Below are positions 1 through 6,404 of a stretch of 11,164 bases of DNA, piece by piece. This stretch comes from JBJXFY01 sp046155815. GTDB taxonomy: Bacteria; Verrucomicrobiota; Verrucomicrobiia; Limisphaerales; CAIMTB01. The translations under genes were made by a program, and so were the position numbers. The first letter of the stretch is position 1, and the number at the start of each line of letters is the position of its first letter. The stretch lies in NCBI GenBank assembly GCA_046155815.1, contig JBJXFY010000065.1:1-11164 (forward strand), given 5' to 3'. Below the pieces are notes generated by a model. The model was not told the origin of the DNA and made no database searches. It saw nothing but the letters and a program-made list of their open reading frames with translations.

Positions 1-1
1 G

Positions 2-355
2 GCGCTCTACACTTTCGAGATCAATGGTGAGAACGCCTCCATCGCCTGGGATTTGCACGACCTCCATCGCCTCCAGTACTTCGACCACAGCGACCAGAGC
101 AAAATCCGTGGCTGGCACAACGTCCACGTCAGCGACGGCGATCATCCCTACTGCGGCAACTGGTGGGTGCCGGGGCTGCAACTCGGCTACGAACACAGCT
201 TCATCCACGCGATGGTGGAGTTCATCCGGGGCCTCGAGAGCGGCCAGGGGTGCAAGCCCGACTTCAAGGACGGCCTCGCCACGGATTACGTCGTGGACGC
301 CGTGCTCGCCTCGGCCAAGGCGAAGAAGTGGACGAAGGTGAAGCAGGTGAAGTGA
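2..355 (+). CDS. Gfo/Idh/MocA-family oxidoreductase, C-terminal fragment
   Basis: This frame is open from the window edge to a TGA at 353-355 and gives the last 117 residues; the N-terminal NAD(P)-binding Rossmann domain lies outside the window. The visible part looks like the C-terminal alpha/beta domain of Gfo/Idh/MocA dehydrogenases. It has an early strand with FEINGENASIAWDL, the HPY..NWWVPG..LGYEHSF segment, a helix EFIRGLESG, and a closing DGLATDYVVDAVLASAK helix. Members oxidise or reduce sugars, inositols and related polyols in the cytoplasm with NAD(P); the substrate cannot be told from this fragment. The lysine-rich tail (AKKWTKVKQVK) is unremarkable. Its stop codon overlaps a GTG at 352 that would start the broken nucleotidyltransferase downstream, so the two may have been translationally coupled. 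Family call is strong; substrate unknown. Confidence 0.85.
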   Translation, partial: ALYTFEINGENASIAWDLHDLHRLQYFDHSDQSKIRGWHNVHVSDGDHPYCGNWWVPGLQLGYEHSFIHAMVEFIRGLESGQGCKPDFKDGLATDYVVDAVLASAKAKKWTKVKQVK

Positions 356-656
356 ACAGTCCCGGGGCGGCGGCGCCGCGGCGCTGGCGCTGATCCGCAA
401 GGTCGCCCAGCGCCATCCCGAGATCGCCGCCGGGCGGCTGTTTGATTCGCGCGCCAACGGCAGGCACCGCCCGGAATCCGACGTGGACCTGGCCGTGTGG
501 GGCGACGTGGGCGCCCTGCGCGTCCAGCGCATCGCCGCCGAGCTGGACGAGCTGCCACCGCCCTTCCGCTACGACGCGCAGCCGTTCACCGCCATCCGTC
601 ACGCGCCGCTGCGCGAGCATATCGCGCGGGTCGGAGTGGCAGTTTACCGGGCCTGA
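352..656 (+). pseudogene. Minimal nucleotidyltransferase (MNT/MntA-like), frameshifted remnant
   Basis: A frame ending at TGA 654-656 encodes a recognisable minimal nucleotidyltransferase of the DNA polymerase beta superfamily. It has the helix LIRKVAQRHPEIAAGRL, then the signature FDSRANGRHRPESDVDLAV and the family-typical ending LREHIARVGVAVYRA. Such proteins are often half of toxin-antitoxin pairs, where MntA AMPylates a HEPN toxin. This copy looks dead in two ways. The frame has no ATG/GTG/TTG before the signature, since an in-frame TGA sits at 348-350. The GTG at 352, which overlaps the previous stop in a coupled GTGA arrangement, reads into a stop at 391-393 unless one base is restored in the GC-rich stretch 361-383. 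The first glycine of the GSxxxG signature is also Asp. With the frame repaired it would be about 101 residues, normal for the family. A non-canonical CTG start at 384 or 390 is the alternative. No HEPN partner is visible. Confidence 0.7.
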
Positions 657-689
657 GCCGCGCGTTTCCGGGACGGAGGCCGGCGTGCC

Positions 690-1955
690 TCACCGCTTCG
701 GCCGCGAACCCATCAGGAAGTTCGCCCCGAGCGTCGCGAGCAGCGCGCCGAGCAGGAAGAAACCCAGCAACAGGCCGGCCACTTCCATCCCGCGCCATTC
801 CGCCAGCACCGTGCCCAGGCCCAGCAGCCCCAGCACGACACACGCCGCCGTCATCACCCGGCGCGGCCAGCCCGCGGCGCAGTTGAACCGCGCGGCGAGC
901 GGCAGCGACAGCAGCCCGGCCGCGATCCCGAGCATCAGCAGCGCCGGCGCACGCCCCGCCGCCAGCCAGCCCGCGAAACCGGCCAGCGCCACCGCCATCG
1001 TGCCGCCGATCCAGTTTGCGGCCGTCTTCTGCTCGTCCGTGAGCGCGTGCCGGCCCTCGGGATGGAGGCGCAGCAAGAGGTTGAAGAGCGGCACCGCCAG
1101 CCAGGTGAGCACCACGAACGCGAGGTACACGAGGCGCACCGGCCCCAGCCACGGCGCGAGGGCGGGGTTGTCCCGCGACACCGAGCCGAGGAGGCGGTTG
1201 CCGAACCAGCCGCCGAGGATGATCGCCCACTGCGTGCCGGCCGGCAGCCGCGCCATCCACAGGAAATACTTCAGCATCACCGCGTACACGGGATTGCCGG
1301 CCTTGAGCGCCTCGACCAGGCCGGCACGCGCCCAGTCGCTCGTCGGCTCGAGCCGCAGCGCCTCGCGGAAGTGGACCATCGCCTGCCGGCGGTCGCCGTC
1401 GTGCAGCAGCGTCCAGCCCTTGTTCGCATGGGCGAAGGCGTTCTCCGGCGCGCGGGACAGCGTGGCGTCCATCGTCGCGCCCGCCTCCGCGCGGCGGCCG
1501 AGCTGCGTGAGCGCCATCGCGCGGAGGTTGTTGCAGGCGACGTGCTCGGGATCGAACTCGAGGCCCGCCTCCGCCGCGGCCAGCGCGTCGGCCCAGCGCC
1601 GGCGGTCGTGGGCGATGGCGGCCTTCATGGCGTGGTAGTCCGCGTCGGCCGGGTCGAGGCGCAGGGCCTCGTCCATCGCCGCGGCGGCCTCGGCCTCGCG
1701 GTTGCGGTCGGCGAGCACGCGGGCCAGCGCGTAGTGGGCGAAGGCGAGGTCCGGCGCGTGGCCGATGGCCTCGCGGACGGTCTTCTCCGCGGCGTCGCGG
1801 CGTTTCAGTTCGAGGAGGCTCAGGGCGAGCGCAGCGCGGCCGAAGCCGTCGTTCGGCACCGCGGCGAGGTGCTGGTGCAGCTCCTTCTCGGCGAGTTCGT
1901 GGCGGCCCTGCTCCTGGAGCAGGAGGGCGCGCTGGAGGTGGGGGGACGAGGGCAT
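690..1955 (-). CDS. TPR-repeat protein with C-terminal multi-pass membrane domain
   Basis: A 421-residue protein starting at ATG 1955, 26 nt after the AAA+ ATPase stop. Residues 1 to about 220 are a run of roughly six tetratricopeptide-like helical pairs. Hallmarks are ALALSLLEL.RRDAAEKTV, AHYALARVLADRNREAEAAAAMDEALRLDP and AHANKGWTLLHDGDRRQAMVHFREALRLEP. TPRs are protein-binding scaffolds. From about 270 on there are five hydrophobic segments (about 273-297, 312-333, 335-355, 367-384, 391-415), so the protein is an inner-membrane anchor with a soluble TPR arm. The arm is probably cytoplasmic, because it has no signal peptide. The frame runs open further upstream into the ATPase gene, but the TPR register and the ATG place the start here. 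I do not recognise a named family for the membrane part. The arrangement suggests it works with the ATPase, for example as its membrane adaptor; this is inference. Confidence 0.85.
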   Translation of the reverse strand: MPSSPHLQRALLLQEQGRHELAEKELHQHLAAVPNDGFGRAALALSLLELKRRDAAEKTVREAIGHAPDLAFAHYALARVLADRNREAEAAAAMDEALRLDPADADYHAMKAAIAHDRRRWADALAAAEAGLEFDPEHVACNNLRAMALTQLGRRAEAGATMDATLSRAPENAFAHANKGWTLLHDGDRRQAMVHFREALRLEPTSDWARAGLVEALKAGNPVYAVMLKYFLWMARLPAGTQWAIILGGWFGNRLLGSVSRDNPALAPWLGPVRLVYLAFVVLTWLAVPLFNLLLRLHPEGRHALTDEQKTAANWIGGTMAVALAGFAGWLAAGRAPALLMLGIAAGLLSLPLAARFNCAAGWPRRVMTAACVVLGLLGLGTVLAEWRGMEVAGLLLGFFLLGALLATLGANFLMGSRPKR

Positions 1956-1981
1956 GCAGAGAATCCCGGCGACCCGGCACC

Positions 1982-3415
1982 TCACATCTTCAGATACTTC
2001 AAGATGTCGTCGTACGCCCCGCCCTGATTGGAGTAGAGGGCGTAGTTGCGGGCGGTGGCGAACCATTCGCGGGTGGTGGGCTTCAGCGCCGCGGCGGCGG
2101 CCAGCAGGTCCTTCGTGCGGATGGGCTCGGGCACGCCCCGCTTCATCGCCTCGCGCAGCTTGTTCTCGATGGTCACGTCCACCACGGCCTTGAGGTCGGC
2201 GCCGGAGAAGCCGTCGGCCTTCTTCGCCACGGCGTCGGGGTCGAGGTCGGCGGCGGGCTTGCCGCGGAGGTGCAGGCGCAGGATGGCGGCGCGCGCGGGC
2301 GCGTCCGGCGGCGGAACGAAGAGGATGCGGTCGAAGCGGCCGGGCCGGCGGAAGGCGGAGTCGAGGTGCCAGGGCGCGTTGGTGGCGCCGAGGATGAGGA
2401 CGCCCTCGTTCGCGGCCTTCACGCCGTCCAGCTCGCTGAGGAACTGGTTGATGAGGTGCCGGCCGGCGCTGGTCTTCATGTCCGTGCGGCTCGCGCCCAA
2501 GGCGTCCACCTCGTCGAAGAAGAGGACGCACGGGGCGTTGCGGCGGGCCTGCTCGAAGAGCTCGTGCAGGCGGCGCTCGCTCTGGCCGATCCACATGTCC
2601 AGCACGTCGTGGATGCCGATGGCGATGAAGCCGGCGTTGATCTCGCCGGCGGTGGCGCGGGCGAGGTGCGTCTTGCCGCAGCCGGGCGGGCCGTAGAGGA
2701 GGATGCCGCCGCCCACGCCCTTGCCGTAGGCCTTGAACATCTCGGCGTGCGTGAGCGGGTAGATGATCTTGAGGCGGATCTCCTCCTTCAGCGCGTCCAT
2801 GCCGCCGACGTCGGCGAAGGTGATCTTGGGCCGTTCGAGTTCGGCCGGGGACTCGCCCTCATTCCCGCCCTGCCATGCAGCCCGGAGCCGCCCCTCGCTG
2901 ACTTCGTCGTCATCTTCGTCGTCATCATCCGCAGAATCGCGCCAGTCCTGCTCTTCGGCGGGCGGGTTGGGGTTGAGCTTGATGCCAAGGCGCGCGGCGA
3001 AGTCGGGGTCGGCCGCCGCCGGGTCGGCGGCGACGCCGCGCCGGTATTGCTCGACGGCCATCGGGATTTCCCCGATGCCGGCCAGGAGGCGGGCGTGCAG
3101 GACGAGCGCGCGGGCCGGGGCGTCGGACGGCTTCACCAGATCCTCGACGAGGACCAGCGCGTGGCTGTGCTTGGCCTGCTGATGGAAGGCGCGGGCCAGG
3201 CCGAGCTTGAGGCCGGCGTCGTCGGCGCGGCGGGCGAGGCCGGCGCGGAACTCGCGTTCCGCCTCGGCGGCGAAGCCGTGGGTCAGCAGGGCCTCGCCCA
3301 GCGCGAGGCGGAGCGGGGCATTGTCCGGCGAGACGCGGACGGCGTCGCGGAGCTGGCGGATGACCTCGGGTTCGGCGGCGGGCACGTCGCGAGGGAAAGC
3401 CGGGGCGGCGGGCAA
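1982..3415 (-). CDS. TPR-containing AAA+ ATPase (p97/FtsH-like AAA module)
   Basis: A 477-residue protein. Residues 15-135 form TPR-like helical pairs (RLALGEALLTHGFAAEAEREF and similar), and 160-172 is a very acidic linker with DDDDEDDDE. The classical AAA module occupies about 195-425. It has Walker A GPPGCGKT (242-249), pore-loop residues MWIG (274-277, as in the p97 D2 ring), Walker B VLFFDEVD (297-304), sensor 1 ATN (344-346) and the second region of homology with arginine-finger RRPGR (356-360). All catalytic residues are present, so it should hydrolyse ATP as a ring and thread or remodel protein substrates. There is no protease or membrane segment. The predicted start is TTG 3415; the frame is closed by a stop at 3461-3463, the other options are CTG 3436 and an internal GTG at codon 11, and none has a Shine-Dalgarno motif. 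It heads the unit with the TPR membrane protein. Substrate unknown. Confidence 0.9.
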   Translation of the reverse strand: MPAAPAFPRDVPAAEPEVIRQLRDAVRVSPDNAPLRLALGEALLTHGFAAEAEREFRAGLARRADDAGLKLGLARAFHQQAKHSHALVLVEDLVKPSDAPARALVLHARLLAGIGEIPMAVEQYRRGVAADPAAADPDFAARLGIKLNPNPPAEEQDWRDSADDDDEDDDEVSEGRLRAAWQGGNEGESPAELERPKITFADVGGMDALKEEIRLKIIYPLTHAEMFKAYGKGVGGGILLYGPPGCGKTHLARATAGEINAGFIAIGIHDVLDMWIGQSERRLHELFEQARRNAPCVLFFDEVDALGASRTDMKTSAGRHLINQFLSELDGVKAANEGVLILGATNAPWHLDSAFRRPGRFDRILFVPPPDAPARAAILRLHLRGKPAADLDPDAVAKKADGFSGADLKAVVDVTIENKLREAMKRGVPEPIRTKDLLAAAAALKPTTREWFATARNYALYSNQGGAYDDILKYLKM

Positions 3416-3559
3416 GTCAACCGGTGGGGTGGGCAGTCTGCGCCGCGGCCTCGGGCCACCTCACGGGCCTCGGCGGGCGGGCGGCGACCCTGACGAAAGG
3501 CCACGTACCGGCTGGCGTTGGCCCGAGTTTCCGGTTATGGCCCGGCCCGACCAACCGAC

Positions 3560-4042
3560 ATGAAAGCCCTGCTCGCCCTGACCCTCCTGGCCTTGGCCAT
3601 GAACGCGCCCGCCGCCACGGACGAGGCCGTCCGCAACCTGAAGGCCTTCCCGCCGGCCGAACCCGGCATGAGACGCTTCGTCATCTTCGTGCCGCAGAAG
3701 AAGGCCGAGGAAAACTTCCGCGTGGAGCTGCAGGTGGGCCGGACGGTGCTCACGGATGGCGTGAACCGGAATTTCTTCGGCGGGCGGCTCGAGACGGAGA
3801 CGATCCAGGGCTGGGGCTTTGACCGTCAGATCCTCCGCCAGCTCGGGCCGATGGCCGGCACGCTGATGGCCCCGCCGGAGGGCGCGAAGCAGGTGGAGCG
3901 CTTCGTGACCCTGGCCGGTGAGGCCCAGTTGCTCCGCTACAACAGCCGCCTGCCGCTGGTCGTGTACGTGCCCGAGGGCGTCGAGGTGCGCTGGCGCGTC
4001 TGGCGAGCGGACGCCAAGGCCTCGCCGGCGAAGGAAGGCTGA
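3560..4042 (+). CDS. eco: Ecotin-family serine protease inhibitor, periplasmic
   Basis: The product is 160 residues with a clear Sec signal peptide (MKALLALTLLALAMNAPAA, cleavage near 19/20). I recognise the ecotin fold from segments shared with the E. coli protein: FPPAEPGMRRFVI, FGGRLETETIQGWGFD, LLRYNSRLPLVVYVPEGVEV and RWRVW. Ecotin is a homodimer in the periplasm that blocks trypsin-fold proteases of host or predator origin by substrate-like binding of a reactive loop. Here that loop reads GTLMAPPEG (100-108). Aligned by eye with E. coli STMMACPDG, P1 is Leu102 instead of Met, favouring chymotrypsin- or elastase-like targets (inference). The disulfide cysteines Cys50 and Cys87 of E. coli are replaced by Gly67 and Pro105, and the whole protein has no cysteine. 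An in-frame upstream start at 3518 is rejected because it would bury the signal peptide. The stop lies 7 nt from the convergent uronate isomerase stop. Confidence 0.9.
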   Translation: MKALLALTLLALAMNAPAATDEAVRNLKAFPPAEPGMRRFVIFVPQKKAEENFRVELQVGRTVLTDGVNRNFFGGRLETETIQGWGFDRQILRQLGPMAGTLMAPPEGAKQVERFVTLAGEAQLLRYNSRLPLVVYVPEGVEVRWRVWRADAKASPAKEG

Positions 4043-4049
4043 GCCGGCC

Positions 4050-5318
4050 TCACGCCTTCGCGCAGAACGCCTCGAACGCCCCGCCGAGGAGCTGCTGCAC
4101 ATCGCGCCGGACCTCCTCGTCCGTGGGCCACCAGCCGGCGGCGGCGAGATGCGTGTACTTGTCGGTCAGCACGCGGGCGAGGATCTGGCGCGAGTGGTCC
4201 CACTTGTACACGAGCTGGTCCAGCACGCGCGCGTCCGAGTGCTGGGGCGTGAACGACGGGCCGAGCAGCTCGAGGCGCAGCCGGGTGATCTCCTCGATGA
4301 GTGACGGCACGTTCACAAACCACCAGCAGCCGAAGGGGTGGAGGTTGGCGAACTTGCGCGCCAGCACGGCCAGCTCGTGCTGGTTCTCGCGCGCCAGCAC
4401 GGTGACGAGGAAGCGGTTCTCCGGCCATGCGGCGCAGAGGTTCTGCAGCGACCCCAGGTCCGCGCCGCCCACACCGTCGCCGGCGAGCTGGAGCGCCGGG
4501 TTCACGCCGCGCTTCACGCCCATCATGAGCGCCAGCGGCAGGCCGTGCTCGCGGCAGTGGGGCAGCACCGCCTCCTCCAGCACGCGGCACGCGTCCGAAT
4601 CGTCCGGGTACCGCCATGAGGGCGGCAGCGAGGCCATCACGTACCGCGGCACGGTGCGGCGGGTCCACTCGGCCAGGAAGCGCCGCACGCCGTCCAGTGT
4701 GGCCGTGTTCGGCTCACCCGTGCTCACAAAACCCCGGTCAAACAGCCGCGCCGTCGCCTCGGGCCAGGCGACGAGCAGCGGGTCGATTCGCAGCGCGGCG
4801 TGGAAGCGCGGGTCGCGCCCGAGGCCTGCCCGCCACAGCGGCGTTTCCGCGTCGTCGAAGGGCGAGTTCGTCATGGTCACGCCGCGGACGTTCGCCAGCG
4901 CGAGCACGCGGTCCACGTGGGCGGCCGGTTCCCATTGAGCAAACCAGCCCCGCAACGCGGACAGGTCGCGCGCACGCGGGTCGAGGCCCAGCCGGTGCAG
5001 CGTGGTCAGCACGCCGCGGCACGCCTCGGAAAGCGGCGAGTGCGCGACGAACAGCTCCCGCCACACCAGCTCCGCCTGTTCCGGCTTCGGCAGGGCGAAG
5101 AACCGCGCCGGCGCCACGTCGTGGAACCGGAACGCCTCGGCGACGAGGTAGTGATAGACGAGCATCTCATCCAGACCCCGCAGCAGCAGCCCACCGAATG
5201 CGGGGTCGTGGAGGTGCGTGTGGATGTCCAGCACGGGCGTCTGGCACACGGTGCGCTCGACGAGCCCGGCCAGCTCGTCCCGGCGCGCGTGGTCGAGGAA
5301 GGTCACGGGCGGATTCAA
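4050..5318 (-). CDS. uxaC: Uronate isomerase, BH0493-like divergent branch (amidohydrolase superfamily)
   Basis: The 422-residue product interconverts an aldehyde uronate (glucuronate or galacturonate) and the corresponding keto acid (fructuronate or tagaturonate), the first cytoplasmic step of uronate use. It has the amidohydrolase beta-1 motif DIHTHL (31-36). From memory it aligns along its length with Bacillus halodurans BH0493, an atypical uronate isomerase: LLLRGLDEMLVYHYLVAE, SEACRGVLTTLHRLGLDP, TNSPFDD, FGCWWF and PQHSDARVLDQLVYKW. Its length matches that branch (about 420-430) rather than classical E. coli UxaC (about 470). The start chosen is TTG 5318; GTG at codon 5 is equally possible, since neither has a ribosome binding site. 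It lies 119 nt downstream of the AraC regulator on the same strand. No other uronate gene (uxaA, uxaB, uxuA, kdgK) is in the window. Family certain; the exact uronate is not. Confidence 0.9.
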   Translation of the reverse strand: MNPPVTFLDHARRDELAGLVERTVCQTPVLDIHTHLHDPAFGGLLLRGLDEMLVYHYLVAEAFRFHDVAPARFFALPKPEQAELVWRELFVAHSPLSEACRGVLTTLHRLGLDPRARDLSALRGWFAQWEPAAHVDRVLALANVRGVTMTNSPFDDAETPLWRAGLGRDPRFHAALRIDPLLVAWPEATARLFDRGFVSTGEPNTATLDGVRRFLAEWTRRTVPRYVMASLPPSWRYPDDSDACRVLEEAVLPHCREHGLPLALMMGVKRGVNPALQLAGDGVGGADLGSLQNLCAAWPENRFLVTVLARENQHELAVLARKFANLHPFGCWWFVNVPSLIEEITRLRLELLGPSFTPQHSDARVLDQLVYKWDHSRQILARVLTDKYTHLAAAGWWPTDEEVRRDVQQLLGGAFEAFCAKA

Positions 5319-5392
5319 GCCGGCGGCGGCGGGAAAAAGAAGCCTCGGCTGCCGAACGGATGCCCCCGCTGACGCACGTGGGAATCAAGGAA

Positions 5393-5417
5393 GGGGGCGG
5401 GCTGCCTGCTGCCCCCC
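5393..5417 (-). terminator. Possible terminator hairpin after the AraC gene
   Basis: Read on the minus strand, a run of six G and a C (5411-5417) can pair with GCCC plus a C-run (5393-5402) around an 8-nt loop, with one bulged base. It begins 21 nt past the AraC stop and is followed by a short pyrimidine tract (TTCCTT) rather than a clean T-run. It could end the regulator transcript or attenuate read-through into the isomerase gene. GC-rich DNA makes such hairpins common, so this is tentative. Confidence 0.35.
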
Positions 5418-5437
5418 AAGTCCGGTTGCGGCCGGCC

Positions 5438-6331
5438 CTACGGCTGCAGCACCCGCGCACGCCGGCCGGGATAATCCGAGGGCCGCCAGCCAGTCCAACG
5501 CTTGAAGGCGGTGGAAAAGACGAACGGGTTGCGGTAGCCGACCTCCGCGCCCACCACCTCCACCTTCAAGCCGGTGGTGGCCAGAAGCTCCGCCGCGCGA
5601 CGCATCCGCAGGAAGGTGACGTGCTGCACCGGGCTGCGGCCCAGCTCGCGCTGGCACAGCCGTCGGAGGTGCTCGCCGCTCACATGGGCGCGGCGCGCCA
5701 GCCGGTCGAGCGGCCAGTCCTCGCCCAGTGCGCGGGCCACCTCCTCCCAGAGTTCGGCCAGGCGGTGGTCCTTCTGCCACGGCCGCGCGAAGCGCTGCAC
5801 ATAGGCCTGGACCAGCTCGACCCAGTGGTCCACCGCGTCCGGCAGCCCGTCCCCCGCCGCCTCCGCGTGCAGGCCGAGGATGGCGTGCCGCAGCGCCGCG
5901 CCGTCGAACCGCGCCAGCCGGGGCGGGCTCGCCGGCACGAGCGGCTGCTGGTGCGGCGCCTCCTGGTAGCGCACCCAGCAGAACTCCCACCGCTGGCCGG
6001 GTGTCGCGTGAAAGGCGTTCAGCATGTGCGGCAGCAGCAGGCACGCCGTGCCCGCGCCCACCCGCTGCCAGCGGCCGTCCGCCAGCACGCGCCCCTCCCC
6101 CGCCACGCAGGCGAGGAAGTACGTCCCGCTCTGGTTCACGCGCACCACGCGGAAGGGCGCCGTCGTCTCCGCCACGCCCGCGTGCGCGATGTGGTAGCGC
6201 CCCAGCGCGGCGCAGACCGGCGCGGTGCGCATGAAGGGCCGCGGGTCACCGCCGTCCGCCCGCACGATCCACTGCTGATGGCCGCGCGGGAGAATGTGCG
6301 TTTCCGCTATGGTTCCGTGCGTTTCGGGCAT
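5438..6331 (-). CDS. AraC-family transcriptional regulator
   Basis: A 297-residue DNA-binding regulator. Residues 1 to about 170 form the sensory half, a cupin-like AraC ligand-binding domain. It contains the strands RVVRVNQSGTYFLACVAGEGRV and LPHMLNAFHATPG, typical of the metal-free sugar-binding pocket. Residues 190-290 hold the two helix-turn-helix motifs. The first is around 207-228 (LDRLARRAHVSGEHLRRLCQ); the second is around 255-276, with the conserved GYRNPFVFSTAFKRWTGWRPSDY. The ATG at 6331 is chosen because the family-like sequence begins just after it; an in-frame upstream start at 6433 would run into the divergent gene. Its position between the uronate isomerase and the divergent TIM-barrel gene suggests it controls one or both in response to a sugar or sugar acid; the ligand is unknown. 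No Shine-Dalgarno motif is visible. Confidence 0.9.
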   Translation of the reverse strand: MPETHGTIAETHILPRGHQQWIVRADGGDPRPFMRTAPVCAALGRYHIAHAGVAETTAPFRVVRVNQSGTYFLACVAGEGRVLADGRWQRVGAGTACLLLPHMLNAFHATPGQRWEFCWVRYQEAPHQQPLVPASPPRLARFDGAALRHAILGLHAEAAGDGLPDAVDHWVELVQAYVQRFARPWQKDHRLAELWEEVARALGEDWPLDRLARRAHVSGEHLRRLCQRELGRSPVQHVTFLRMRRAAELLATTGLKVEVVGAEVGYRNPFVFSTAFKRWTGWRPSDYPGRRARVLQP

Positions 6332-6404
6332 GGCCGGTGGACGCGGCAAAACTAGACTGCCGGCCCGCAAACGCGAAGCATCCGCGCTCCCAACCTTTTC
6401 AACC
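6332..6404. promoter_or_regulatory. Divergent control region with an operator-like inverted repeat
   Basis: These 73 nt separate the AraC regulator from the TIM-barrel gene, so both promoters and their operator should lie here or just inside the genes. An inverted repeat CGGCA-N9-TGCCG (6344-6348 and 6358-6362) is centred on CTAG. Inside it, TAGACT (6353-6358) is a weak -10-like match for the plus strand. AraC proteins more often bind direct repeats, so the palindrome may belong to another regulator or be chance. Confidence 0.4.

Noticed and set aside
442..1638. A 398-residue plus-strand frame opposite the TPR membrane gene
   Set aside because: Ser/Arg/Pro-rich, no motif, antisense to the supported protein, and out of frame with the nucleotidyltransferase.
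690..2594. A 634-residue minus-strand open frame covering the TPR membrane gene and reaching into the ATPase gene
   Set aside because: Its first 213 residues are Arg/Pro/Gly-rich out-of-frame translation of the AAA+ gene. The real protein starts at ATG 1955.
4616..6355. A 579-residue plus-strand frame opposite the isomerase and AraC genes
   Set aside because: Low-complexity Arg/Ala/Pro translation with no domain, antisense to two well-supported genes.
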